A stretch of DNA of 64,000 nucleotides from NCBI RefSeq assembly GCF_032854445.1, contig NC_088295.1, positions 10,589,385-10,653,384 of the forward strand. The letters are read 5' to 3'. The stretch is from Liolophura sinensis (Eukaryota > Mollusca > Polyplacophora > Chitonida > Chitonidae). Below, piece after piece: positions 1 to 11,265 of the stretch. How positions within the stretch are numbered: the first letter of the stretch is position 1; each line of letters begins with the position of its first letter. The notes below the pieces were generated by a model. It made no database searches. It was not told where the DNA came from and saw only the letters and a program-made list of their open reading frames with translations. The position numbers and the translations under genes are program-made.

Positions 1-61
1 GTTGACCTGAACAAAATACAAGGAAATGATCTGTTTTAGGAAGTTTTGAGTTTTAAACTAC

Positions 62-171
62 ATGTTATGCGGTTTTCGGCCAACACAGTTTATTGCCTTT
101 TTAGTCACTGTAAAAGTTTTTGTTTTTGTAAAATTGCTTCTTGCAAACATGTGGAGTTTATATTTTGACTG
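62..171 (+). CDS. Wnt8: Candidate Wnt8 exon 1 (signal peptide)
   Basis: An open stretch starts at ATG 62 and ends at 171 before a GTAATT donor. It leaves two bases, TG, which with the first base of the next exon make Trp. The joined reading is [12 protein letters not shown], and Wnt8 proteins commonly have W-S-V-N-N-F at this place. The 36 codons are strongly hydrophobic (IAFLVTVKVFVFVKLLL), as a signal peptide should be. With it the protein would be 349 aa, close to vertebrate Wnt8. Against it: the donor is only fair, intron 1 would be about 4.1 kb, and AT-rich DNA often gives short hydrophobic frames. The true exon 1 could lie before the window. Confidence 0.4.
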
Positions 172-1474
172 GTAATTATTATGAAGGCTAGTGTATACGT
201 GGCTACATGTGCATGCGATTATCCGACTTAGCGTGAACCCATGCTTATTGGGCTTACATACCCAGAATATAAACCGCTGGGTGAATCGCCAGTCAAGGAG
301 GGGTTAGCATACACTTATAAATACTATGTCAAGCTAACATATAGTTATGTCATCAACATTTTTTGAAATGTCGTCATATTTTGGCAATGAACATTGCAGC
401 CTCATTGATCAAAATAAAAACCTGCTTCAAACAAATTTAACAAATTTAACCTGTATTTTTTTTACATGGAGGGACTTAAGTCGGCTGTACACATGGGCTA
501 TTCTCGCACCCTCATGCACATATATTAAACACGTGCAGCAAATTGTAAGATTAATAGATCTGAACTGTAAAGAGGATGATCCTTTTCCAGGTTGAGTTTA
601 GGTTAACAGATAATGTTGGCTAAGGCGATGATTTGTAGCCAAAAATGATTTGACCTTAGATCTTCCTGAAGCGAAATTCGTCATCTGAGTCAGTAAATTC
701 TGAAGTTGTAATTTTTCCAGTAATTCTGTATATGCAAACCAAGTATATTTTACGAATTGACGGTGGCGCAATTAGGCTATGTAAAAATTACTTAATCATA
801 TATTTAAAAAAAATCCGGGACGGTTATTGAAATTTGGATCTTTGTAAGTATAGGCCTATACATGTTCAAACGAAGACATTTCCCACCGTCTCATTCTACC
901 TCTCCTTTACACCTTTAAACTGTTGCATTCTAAAAATAACGCTTTGAAGCAAATTAACTGTATTCGTGAAGAGGACCTTTTGTTTAAACTTTAATTGCTC
1001 TGGGTCTGTGACAGAAAAAAACAGCACTAATGCCATACGTTCTATAGAATCGAGTAAAGTTTTTCGAACAAACATTTTGTTCTGTCTAATTCTCATGTCT
1101 ACGGATTGACAAAGAGGAAACGCACACATAAGACCAGAACTGCATGGCAAGGGTATGTTCAAATATAAAAACCTCAAAAACACGTCTCAATTTGATCAAA
1201 TAACTGTTTAAATTATAGCCCGGTTGTTCTTGGGTACAAAAGATGATATTTATTAAAAGTATATAGGTGTCACAATTGTTAAAAAAGTTTCACGTTACGC
1301 ATGTATTACAACGTTCATGTAGGTTTGAATCAATTTTATCAATACACTATATGCAACTGAAATTGAATATGACAATGCGTAAGATAGAAAAACTAATCTA
1401 AAAAGTTCGTCCTCGGTGTGCGAAAAGCTTCAGATTAAATGCGCGATATGTAGTCTATTTCAGACTAAATGTGC

Positions 1475-1523
<49 letters not shown>

Positions 1524-2112
1524 AAGTGGGTTCTGGTTAGATCTCACATTTTTGGGGAGAATTCAGATTCTACGAAATCATCGAAAAAAGATATCTGAAA
1601 AGCAATATGGCTGGCAGTATGAAATGTAATCAGTCGGTCGAATTAATTACTTTGATGCATTTCTTTCTTGTGACTAAAAGGTGTAAAAATATGAATTTAG
1701 CCTCAACTTTTGTAGACTTATCAGAAAAGCTTTGAAACGTTTAGTCGAATATAACCTGGAAAAAGATGTCCTTTCAATGAAACAAAACACCCAGTTATAT
1801 ATTTTTACCACAAAAAAAGAAAAACATTTCGCAAGAACAAAAATGATTTCCAGTAGTGCAGCCTATGACATAGTAAATATGTATTATAATCACCTATGGG
1901 TTATAGGTTAAATAAACGGTATGCAAATCACATATACTTAGCGAACATAGAATCCTCAAAACAGTTTGATAAAATGTTGAGTTTCAGAAGCTTTAATTCC
2001 TTCCGAGCTGGAATTTTAGTCTGATGAAAAGGATGAGATGGCCAATAAAACGTGTTTCGCGTTTTATTGAATAGCCGTATTATATTTAGTACATTATTTA
2101 CTAATTTATGCA

Positions 2113-2231
2113 TTTAATATATAATATAACATATTATGTATCTAATATATAATATAACATATTATGTATCTAATATATAATATAACATATTATGTATCTA
2201 ATATATAATATAACATATTATGTATTTAATA
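2113..2231. repeat. 28-bp AT-rich tandem repeat, about 4 copies
   Basis: A unit of about 28 bp (core TAATATATAATATAACATAT) repeats four times with almost no divergence. Confidence 0.9.
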
Positions 2232-3024
2232 TACTTGTATTATATATTTACAGTGTTTTTGCATTACACGGGATATCTTACGTATAAAGTCTGCACAACC
2301 AAGCACATCTTTGACATATCAATCTCGTTTTTTCATTATTTTCCCACATCAAATCAACTTTTCACGAGATATGCAGATTAACTTCTGCTGTTTGAAAAAC
2401 TTGTTCTGATTCGGTCTGTAGTTCGTTAATTTTGATCCTATATACATGGGAAACTGATCTTGAAATTAAATGCACATTTTTATTTCAGTACTCAGATACT
2501 CAGTATCTGAGTTTCTAAACTGAAATATGATAAAATGCACTGATGCATCTCATGACTATCACGAGAGTCCTTTGCTGAGCATGAACGAGAAAAGTGTATA
2601 CATGTATATACGTATGATATCATGACTGTAGGTGATTTTTTTCTTGATAACATTGACTAATCAGCAAGGCAGGTACTAAACTTACGGATAAATACTTCCA
2701 ATCTGAGTTTTAGTTGATTTTTCCTGTCTTCAGTTTTGTGGAAATAAGGAAATACCAATTAACATTCATACGCTATATGTACACATATATAACTGATATG
2801 ACCGACAATCTTCTCGCTTTTCCAACACTCAAACTGGATAATTGTCGTGTCTTTTGTGTTCTTATATAAAGGAAATAATTGTAGATAAAACTTAGTTAAG
2901 TATATTTATTGAAATATAGGAGGGGATAAACCTTTTTGGTATTTTTCACTAACAATTACTAAGAATATGCATGTACATAAGACTAAAATGGTTTCATTAT
3001 CGTAGATATAATGTGTATGCTTTT

Positions 3025-3213
3025 CAGTACCTGATGGGTGTTTCATTTTTGGTTTTGCATCACTGTGTCTTTCAGTACCTGATGGGTGTTTCATTTTTGG
3101 TTTTGCATCACTGTGTCTTTCAGTACCTGATGGGTGTTTCATTTTTGGTTTTGCATCACTGTGTCTTTCAGTACCTGATGGGTGTTTCATTTTTGGTTTT
3201 GCATCACTCTGTC
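3025..3213. repeat. 48-bp tandem repeat, 4 copies
   Basis: Units begin at 3025, 3073, 3121 and 3169, each starting CAGTACCTGATGGGTG. Copies are nearly identical. Because 48 is a multiple of three, both strands stay open and give repeat peptides. Nothing else suggests coding. Confidence 0.93.
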
Positions 3214-4263
3214 TTCTTAATTACATTCTGTGAAATATTTTAAAGGATACTTCCATTAACAGGTAAGAAGCTATGAGCACGTTCGTGAAAAGTGGGGACA
3301 TACAAACATGTCACTGTCTTTTATATGTGTGAAATGGGGCTTTCAGAATGCATACACATTCATTATATGTATTCATCGTTTAATTTAGCCTTATTAAATA
3401 TTCAATTTTGACACCAGAGAATTTTGAAATAATTATTCTTATCTGGTGCATAGTTAAATTTTACGACAGTTTCGTAACATAAAGACATATCTATCCTGCT
3501 CATCTTTTTTTCAGTCGAAGAAGCACTGTTTGGCATGTTAACGAAATGTACATTTTTTTTGCAAAATACACGACCATGTAAAAAGTGTAGAATTAACTAC
3601 TTATCGCTAATATCCATTAATGAATGTCTGGAACTTACATTCATCCCCAACTGGTTATTCTGGAAAAAAAATTCTAAATTTCCAAAGAAATGAATGCTGA
3701 TAGGAGGTTTTCTCTCTGTCGCTGCTATTACTGAAATCATTTATAAATTGTTTTTATATAAGCATGTTAACACAGTAAATAATGCATAGTGCATTGATCC
3801 AATGGTGTTGTAAATTTGGGTGTCATAACACACATCCTTACCCCAGCCGTCAACCATAATGGACGTACCTGCTCAATAACCGCAAGACCAGTTCCCAACG
3901 AAACGTTCAACGTAAAGCAAGAAACAAAGAACTAAGAAAATATATAATGAAAGACATTAGGGCGTAGTCGTGTCAAAAGATGTAGTTAGCAGTTTTCAAT
4001 GATGGCAGTTGAAAAGATGACTGCTCTAGTCGACTGAACTGAATCAGTGTCCAAATGGTGTGCCATGTTAGGTGTATGCTTTGTCGTCCATCAAAATATA
4101 ACAGCAATGGTTCGGGTAATTTAATTAGATTGTACAACTTGATGAAACCGAATCAGGCTTTGTAGAAATGGTGGACTGCATGGATGTATTTGCTATATTT
4201 TTTTAATTGTCCTTGTCAAATTGAATTTTAAATGGCTGTCTTTTTCTAACGATTCAAATCCAG

Positions 4264-4297
4264 GTCCCTTAACAAGATTCTGCTGACAGGACCCAAG
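4264..4297 (+). CDS. Wnt8: Wnt8 exon encoding [11 protein letters not shown]
   Basis: A 34-nt microexon between an AAATCCAG acceptor and a GTAAGT donor. It carries one base of a split codon and then eleven codons. The block matches the conserved N-terminal Wnt8 segment (SVNNFLITGPK in human WNT8A) that leads directly into AYLT. Confidence 0.88.
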
Positions 4298-7200
4298 GTA
4301 AGTTTTTAGACATTATCGGAGTAATTTTTTTATGAAATGAATTTCAAATCTTCAGAAACTGTTATATACCTGTGGTGAAATACTTCCAACAAAGACTGGA
4401 CATTTGACCAAAGTAAGTGTGAAATTCTATGCGCTAAGCGGTCAGTTAAATGAACTGCGTATCATATATATTATGTCCTTACATGATGTTGTAAAAGCTG
4501 TAAGCATGTGTGCACACAAAATGTTTTTGGTATCAAAGTTAGAGAAGAAAATACTTAAATGCATCAAGTTCGCCATCTTGATTCACAACCAGACAGCTGA
4601 CCCTGTCGGCTAGCTGACAGCTTCGCACAGGGTCACAGTTCTAATCTCTTGTATCCAATCTGTAACAAAGAAATCCATCAACAAACCCTGAGTGAACATC
4701 GCTCCCCGCACAAAACCACCTTTTCGTCAAAACATTATTTTTTCTGTTGTGTATCCAAAATGGATTAGTTTTGGTGAAAACGGAAAAAAAATCCTTGAGT
4801 ATACAAAAAAGGTTTTCAAGACGATGGTTTGGTTGGTATTCATATTAGTTCAAGCCAAGTCAATTTTATGGACGAGTGGTTTACATCCACGTTTTCATAA
4901 TCCAGCACACTGATAACAATGCACTTGGATTTCTTTGAGATCGGAATGTAAGGGCAGACATGATACGTTGCACTATTGCTCTGACGCTTTTTAGTGTGGA
5001 AAGCAAGCAAATTATTTGGGCCGGCGATTCGGTGTTATGTGAACATAGAGGGAGGGCAATACACGGTTTAGCGTCAGTAAACTAAACATATTTGCTATAC
5101 TCGTTTACACAGATCATGATTCTCTCCTAAAATGCCTGTCCTCTAAAATGTAAATCGATCAGTAATTTATTGTAAAGATGAAACTTGACATTTATAAATC
5201 TGAAATATTTGTCACGGTCACTCTCCCTTCGTTCATTTACCAGATATATTCGTGTGTACTACTGATATTATAAGAAAAAGACTGAAGGGGACACTCGTGT
5301 TCTCTTGCCTCGTCTTGGCATAAAAATTAAACATAATATCGGGAGATTTGCGTTGTTCTCCCGCGGTTTTAAAACCAATGTCCTCTATTGATGTGGAGGA
5401 GAACTCAAGGTTAGTATTTATTGTTCTCGGTTAATCTCTGGTGTTTTGTCAAAATCTTGCCTGGTGCAATCTTGAAAGGACAAGACCGCATTCGTCTTTT
5501 CTAACAGTTGCTGTCTTACCGGTTTACCTAAGTCCTAGTTTTCTCTTTCTGAAGGCACTTTCTCATGTGGGTTGATCATAAATTCCGTAGGGAAAGACAT
5601 TTACAGTTATTCACATATCCCGTCTACATATATTCACAGTTATTCACATATCCCGTCTACATATATTCACAGTTATTCACATATCCCGTCTACACACGAA
5701 CCAACACCATGACTCCAGTACCTCTTCATTAAATTCCCCAAATCTGTTCAATTGGTAGAGTTCTCCGAAGCACTTTTCAAGAAAGCCAAAATGTTCAGTG
5801 CTGTTATACCTGATTACATACCTCATTTATAGCAATATACATGTCTCAGAGACAGTTTATTTCTTTTCGATGATAACTTTACAACTGTTCCATGTTATCA
5901 CAACCCTTATACCTTGTTGGTTGGTTTTAATGTATTATTAAAACCCCGTGAAATGAAGATATTCTACTCTTATGATACCTTACAAAGTCTTTACCTGGTA
6001 GTTTTTGCACTTTTAAAGTTATTCTTTATAATGACAATACATAAATGCACAGTTTTGTCTTTTTGTCTGTAGTTGGGCATTTGTACATTTAACTGTGGCA
6101 AGTTCACGAAAAAAGGCATGTATAATATGGATAAAAGTCTGTGCACAGTTTGCTCTTGTGCCAATAATCAATGGACTCCATTTTGGTGGTGAATCTTGTA
6201 TGGATCTGCACACGATTATTCACCATTACAAGACAGGACATACACGCAGAGTATTTTCCTTTGGTTTGTTGTTGGGGATTTGTACATTTTGCTCTCTCGG
6301 AGAGCCTTGCTATTTTTCATTACTATCTGAGTTCCAGAGTGATATAACGGTAGTGCTCTAGAGATGCAAGCCCATGCTTGAATCGAATTTTGGCACTATG
6401 GGCTGTGACAGTTTCATCAGAGGACAGATTTTTGTTGGATTGCAATATTAAATTCCTAACTTGACTGTTGTCAAGAGTATTGATAATCAAATCTACACAT
6501 ATATTAATAATTAACTGCTACTTTTTAAGTTGACAGAAAAAAAACAATGTTAGTTCAAATTCTCTGTGACACCATTCAAAACACCTTAGTCATAATAGTA
6601 ACCGTAACTAGATATATTTATTCATTTGTGTTAAAATTGTATCAATATATAGTTTGTTGGTGATTTGTTGGGTTGTTGACTGTTAACCTGTATTTTTCAG
6701 GCTTACCTGACTTTCTCAGAGGGGGTGGCCCGAGGGGCGCGGAAGGGCTTAGAAGAATGCCACCACCAGTTCCGCTGGGACAGGTGGAACTGTCCCGACA
6801 CCTCTGTACCTCTCTCCACGGATACCTTCACCCAAGGTAACTGAGTTCCCTCATGGGACGTTTTGCCACCGTCATCCAAACTATCCAACAGTCCTCTTAT
6901 AGACTATGTATTACAGTTAACAATCCGTCCGCTCATATGACTTTATACCACATTCATCCAAAGTACATGTAAGCTAAGCAGCTTCCCTTCAGCGGACGTC
7001 ACGCCACCTGCACCCAGCTACACGTAGGGTAATCGCAGTCCTCTCTTAAGACTATACCATCTTTACCAAAAGTACACGTAGACTAACTAGCAGTGCTCTC
7101 ATAGGATGTTATACCACCTACATCCAAAGTACACGTAGGCCAACCTGGTGTCTTCTCATTAGGTGCTGGGGCCTCTCACCAACGCGGTCGCTGTGAGTTC

Positions 7201-10200
7201 AAGTCCAGCTCATGCTGGTTTCCTTTCGGGTTTTATATGGGGAGGTCTGACATCAACATGCGGATGGTTGAGGGTTTCCCTCCACCATAATTCTGGCCGC
7301 CGTTGTATAAGTGAAATACTCTTGAATACGACGTACAAAATGACAGTCCTCTGTACACAGGTCTGCGTCTACACTTAAAGGGTAATCCCATTCCCGGAAT
7401 TCCATTTACCGAGTTTAAAGGATATCACTGTTTGACAAGGGATATATGAAGAGCCCACTAAAATACACACGTACTATTGCTGCTCTTCTCACCAATAAAG
7501 TACTACGCTGGAACGTTTACAGTGCCGTCTCATTTGTCTTCCTGTCTCCTATATATATCTAATCAGCGGGATAAACCAGAAAATTACATCTAGTCTGGAA
7601 ACATTGATAAATTGTTTAAAATGAAGCAGATCTAAAGCGACCCACATCAGAAAACACTTCCATTCCCTGGACCCTCTCTGGATTATCCCTTCTTAAGACA
7701 GCCACGTGTAGAAGCTGGAATATATAGTCAGTGAATGGTATTAGATATGGCAGAGGCTATGGCCATTCTTAAAGGAAAAGGACATAGTCATGAAAAAGTT
7801 TGGTTTCCCATTTATTTATTTTGTTGATATTTTGTGCCATACTGAAGAATATTTCACTTATACGACGGCGGCCATTTCTATGGCGAGAGGGCTCCTGGGT
7901 CATTGCGCCGCGCTGGCGTGTTAAACCCCTCGGCCTAGAAAGACGACTGGCCTCCAATGAAGAGGACACACGGGCTGCGGGTTCAAGTCCAGAATTTGGG
8001 GATTCTCCCATTCTATTGTTCGTATGGCCTTTGTGACAACAAGCTGGTGACAGGGCCCATGTGGCTGTTTACACAGTCTAACAGTATGGTGTGTATGTCT
8101 GTAAGGGACCTGCCAAAGGTCGCTGATTTATCACGGACACTCCGGTTTCTCCCACCCAAAGCACTGCCCGCCATGGTATAAGTAAAGAAATCTTGAATAA
8201 ACGTTAAATGTCAAATAAATAAATAAATAAAAAAATAAACAAACAAACAAATAAACAAATAAATAAAAAAATAAATAAGTAAAGGAAAAAGCCGTCGAAG
8301 TTGAGATAACCTTCGATGTCATGGAACAGATAATTTTTTCCCCGTCAGAATATCGAAATGCTCTGTCCTAGATTGTAGTTTGATCCGAATATGACATGAA
8401 AGGATTAAGAATTCCATAACGTGCATTGAGTGACAGACGTTACTTAGTTTGATAGCTTTGATACTATACCATTTTCACGAACTCCATATTCTATTAACAG
8501 TTAATAAACTGTGACTATGGCAGGTATCATGCCAGTTATGTAGGAGAACCAGGGAAGACAAATATGCTTCTCTGAAGAGTGTGCATTATAATTAAAGACG
8601 TACAGCATAGAGAGTAAAACCGGAGCAGCGACGACAGTGTGATAGCTGGCAAATGGTCATTCGCAACCGGTGAAATATGGCCTCTTGTCAATACACCTCC
8701 AATTGTTCATGTAAATGCATAAATAGTAGCAATCTATACGCTCCCTAGCACCATGGCTTAAACAGAATTATGTAAAAAAAAATGAAGTGATCATAATTGC
8801 AATTTATTAGATATGACTGGTGTAGAATTACTCAAATTGCTGTGTTGTCATCACATTTAACATACAATCACATTAAAACAATGCAAAGGGACCATGCACT
8901 GTCGGCCCATTTCATGTCCAGACCTAGGCTTATCCAAGATAGCCGTCCGCAAAGTTCACAACAAGTAGCAAAACATTGAATGTGCGATGTTTATGCTTCA
9001 CCTGGAGTTCTATTGTTTATATTCCCTGTTTTGATTCATTTTATGCAGCAAACAGAGAGACAGCTTTTGTTCATGCCATTGTGTCTGCTGGAGTCATGTT
9101 TGTCCTAACTCAGAACTGCAGTCTAGGGGCATACGACAAATGCAGCTGTGATGTCTCCAGGAATGGCTTAAAAGGTATATTTCAAGATTATGCTTTTGGC
9201 TTTGTCCTTTTGACCAAAAATCTAATCTCATGTTAACGGAGTTATTAAGAAGCCAGTGATATACCGCAGATTTAAACCTGGACTTAAAGGGCTTTTATTA
9301 GTACAGCCTCCTATGACCCTCAGAAGATGGGCGAGTGATATATAAATCTGTCTGTTGATTTATATGGAACAGGGCGTTGGACATTGACATTTGTTTATAC
9401 ATTAAGAATGTTTACATGTCCGATAAATATCGACTCTCTTCACAATTCTCTTCACGTCGTCGCTGAAAAGTCTACTATCTTCCTACATTTTGAAACAATC
9501 ATAGTTCACAATTATTTGTCTAGCATATTAGTTTGGGAGTCCAAATTTGGGTATTTTATGGGAATGGGTGATGTGATTATGAAAATGAAAGAATGAATGG
9601 TTATGGCTTAATGTCAATATTTTAGACATATCGTGGCAAGATTATGGAAATGATATCATTCACCATGATGTAGTGTATGAATTTCGGAGGTGATACCTTG
9701 GCATCTATACACTGAGGTTATGCCAAAGATTACAGTTGGCATACCACATAGTGAAGTCATGTAGCTTTGTGCATCGGACAGATTATACATCCCACGGAAG
9801 TGTAGAGTCGATATGGCCGTTACTGGCTTAGTGCTTGCACGCATTTTTATTCTTCAGGGGGTCCTAACTGGACATGGGGAGGCTGTAGCGACAACATTCT
9901 GTTTGGAGCGCAGGTAAGCAGACAATTTGTGGACAACTTAGAGACCGGAAATGACGCACGAGCCGCAATGAATCTCCATAACAACGAAGTAGGCCGACGA
10001 GTAAGTATACAAATTATTAACCTAAATTACCTGTATAGTGTTCAATCGCATGTTTTGAAATGTTTTTGTTGTACAGTTAAAATTCTTAAATGTGAAATGA
10101 TCTGAATAATAAAATTGCAATGTAGAATTAAGGGAAATAAAATTTTGATTTTCACATTATATGCACTGGTGTAGGATTTCCCCCTGCCGTATTGCTAACC

Positions 10201-11265
10201 GCCGTCGTAAAAGAGAATTATTCTTGAGTGTGGCGTGAAACATCATTCAAATAAATAAATTAAACTGTATCATAATGTTGAATAGAAATTACCTTTTGCG
10301 ATGTGTCATATCACACACCTAGGCTTTTCTATATTATTGGTAGGATTAGTAGAAAAGATCTTAATAAGAAACCTTTTCGAAGGCGCTTTTCGTGGAAGTA
10401 ATGAATGAATGAATGAATGAATGAATGAATGATTATGGCTTAACGCCTGGAAGTAATGACATTTCACTTGAGGTTTCCAACGCACCTATTTTGAGCAATT
10501 GATTATACAGGCACACGCACACATAATATACATTATTTAGGTTCAGAGGTGTGTGAGTAATGCATTTTGGGTCTGTATGTGTTGTAAGGAAGGCAGGCTA
10601 AGTACACAGATGATCTTTAATTTTTTTTTTTGCATTTCGGACCTCAGGATTTGAATGTGGAGATCTGCACTTGGGTTCCAGAATCCATGTCAGTACATTT
10701 ATACACTCACGATATTTAACTGTCAATATTTAATTAATACGAATGTGTTTAATCTTTTATTCAGGCTGTTCGGAAGACGATGAAGATGACTTGCAAATGT
10801 CACGGAGTGTCAGGAAGCTGTACCACAAAGACATGCTGGCAGCAACTGGCCCAGTTCCGAAAGGTCGGAGACTACTTGAGACGAAAGTACAGCAAGGCAA
10901 TACGCGTAGATTACCAGGATGGTCGGCTGAAGCTGGGCAATGAAGCGAGCAGTGGCTCCGTACTTCCTGCTATCCCTTCTTCAGATTTGGTGTATCTGGA
11001 TGCCTCCCCGGACTATTGCAGAGCCAATCTCACGGCCGGCACCGAGGGAACCGTCGGCAGGGAATGCGTCCGGCCCAAGAAAAAAGCCAAAGCATCGAAA
11101 TGGGAGAGGAGAAGTTGTAAACGTCTGTGTAAGAGCTGTGGTTTGCGTGTTCGTAAACGTTTGGTGGAGGTGACCACAAGCTGTAACTGCAAATTTCACT
11201 GGTGCTGTGCTGTCAAATGTGAACAATGTGTGAGGAAAGTGAACAAATTTCGTTGCGCGAAATGA
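4264..11265 (+). CDS. Wnt8: Wnt8 signalling ligand, five supported exons
   Basis: Secreted lipid-modified ligand that binds Frizzled/LRP receptors and usually acts through beta-catenin in embryonic patterning (family knowledge). Exons read here are 4264-4297, 6701-6836, 9049-9174, 9858-10000 and 10765-11265. Every join has AG/GT borders and matching phase. The product has the Wnt core in order: [56 protein letters not shown], the lipidation loop [10 protein letters not shown] with its acylated serine, and a cysteine-rich C-terminus. Wnt8 rather than another subfamily is indicated by [37 protein letters not shown] and [21 protein letters not shown] is a likely N-glycosylation site. I saw no stop or frameshift. 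The five exons give 940 nt of coding sequence, and only the signal peptide exon is uncertain. Introns hold SINE remnants and small tandem repeats. Confidence 0.94.
4298..6700. other. Wnt8 intron, no other gene seen
   Basis: It contains a short 33-bp repeat at 5603-5693. Otherwise I see no recognisable coding or repeat feature. Confidence 0.7.
5603..5693. repeat. 33-bp tandem repeat, 3 copies
   Basis: Units start at 5603, 5636 and 5669 with ACAGTTATTCACATATCCCG. The copies are essentially identical. Confidence 0.9.
6701..6836 (+). CDS. Wnt8: Wnt8 exon with AYLTF and WNCP blocks
   Basis: It follows a TATTTTTCAG acceptor and encodes [20 protein letters not shown] and then [13 protein letters not shown]. 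It ends in phase 1 at a GTAACT donor. The donor region is the first unit of a degenerate tandem array that runs into the intron. Confidence 0.93.
6823..7160. repeat. Degenerate ~57-bp array starting in a Wnt8 exon end
   Basis: Five or six diverged units share CATCCAAAGTACACGTAG, then CTCTCATAGGA, then TTATACCACC. The first unit overlaps the last bases of the Wnt8 exon and its splice donor (ACCCAAGGTAACTGAG, then CCTCATGGGACGTTTTGCCACC). Confidence 0.6.
7161..7345 (+). mobile_element. tRNA-derived SINE copy (plus)
   Basis: It has the B-box-like GAGTTCAAGTCCAGCTCATG, the central GGAAGGTCTG-like and CACCATAAT blocks, and the 3' motif GTATAAGTGAAATACTCTTGAA. The oligo(AATA) tail is lost. It lies in a Wnt8 intron. 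Confidence 0.75.
7803..7965 (-). mobile_element. SINE copy (minus), internally shortened
   Basis: It reads in reverse from the TTTATTTATT tail through GAAGAATATTTCACTTATACGA to the A-box end (GCGCCGCGCTGGCGTG, CCTCGGCC). The middle of the element is missing. Confidence 0.7.
8020..8285 (+). mobile_element. Possible variant SINE with AAATAAATA tail
   Basis: It holds TTTCTCCCACCCAAAGCACTG, CCATGGTATAAGTAAAGAAATC and CTTGAATAAACGTT, and then a long AAATAAATA tail. It resembles the common SINE only in its 3' part, so it may be a related subfamily. Confidence 0.45.
8625..8735 (+). repeat. Short interspersed repeat, related copy near 62.1 kb
   Basis: GCGACGACAGTGTGATAGCT, then CAACCGGTGA, then GTAAATGCATAAATAGTAGC recur inverted at 62060-62190. 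Weaker copies lie at 20989-21055 and 28377-28505. The family is unknown to me. Confidence 0.7.
9049..9174 (+). CDS. Wnt8: Wnt8 exon with [15 protein letters not shown] block
   Basis: It starts after TTTATGCAG in phase 1 and ends before GTATAT, again in phase 1. It encodes the strongly conserved ETAFVHAI helix and the NCS...CSCD cysteines. Confidence 0.93.
9175..9857. other. Wnt8 intron, nothing else seen
   Basis: No repeat or coding feature recognised beyond the splice sites. Confidence 0.6.
9858..10000 (+). CDS. Wnt8: Wnt8 exon with WGGCSDN and NLHNNEVGR
   Basis: It follows TTCTTCAG and closes a split Gly codon. It encodes [16 protein letters not shown] and then [20 protein letters not shown]. 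It ends in phase 0 at a GTAAGT donor. Confidence 0.94.
10172..10262 (+). mobile_element. SINE 3'-end fragment in Wnt8 intron
   Basis: GCCGTCGTAAAAGAGAATTATTC, then TTGAGTGTGGCGTGAAACAT, then CAAATAAATAAAT: the diverged 3' end of the common SINE. A short (ATGA)n run follows at 10400-10431. Confidence 0.7.
10765..11265 (+). CDS. Wnt8: Wnt8 terminal coding exon
   Basis: It starts after TTTATTCAG in phase 0 with [19 protein letters not shown], which contains the serine lipidated by Porcupine in this family. It runs without interruption to a TGA after KVNKFRCAK. The lysine-rich stretch [13 protein letters not shown] between the two cysteine-rich lobes is longer and more basic than in vertebrate Wnt8. 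Confidence 0.96.
   Translation, partial: AVRKTMKMTCKCHGVSGSCTTKTCWQQLAQFRKVGDYLRRKYSKAIRVDYQDGRLKLGNEASSGSVLPAIPSSDLVYLDASPDYCRANLTAGTEGTVGRECVRPKKKAKASKWERRSCKRLCKSCGLRVRKRLVEVTTSCNCKFHWCCAVKCEQCVRKVNKFRCAK

Larger units (their letters stand above)
172..4263. other. Upstream or intron 1 region of Wnt8, no gene seen
   Basis: No conserved coding block was recognised. It holds a (TA)n run at 1478-1519, a 28-bp AT-rich tandem repeat at 2113-2231 and a 48-bp tandem repeat near 3025. If the exon at 62-171 is real this is intron 1; otherwise it is the 5' flank or part of a longer intron. Confidence 0.5.

Noticed and set aside
2906-3243. Open frames on both strands giving 16-residue peptide repeats
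   Set aside because: A 48-bp tandem unit without stops keeps both strands open; there are only four copies and no other coding sign.
3200-3259. Consensus-like donor CAG/GTAAGAA at 3259 as end of Wnt8 exon 1
   Set aside because: In the required phase the frame before it has a stop and no ATG with a hydrophobic stretch.
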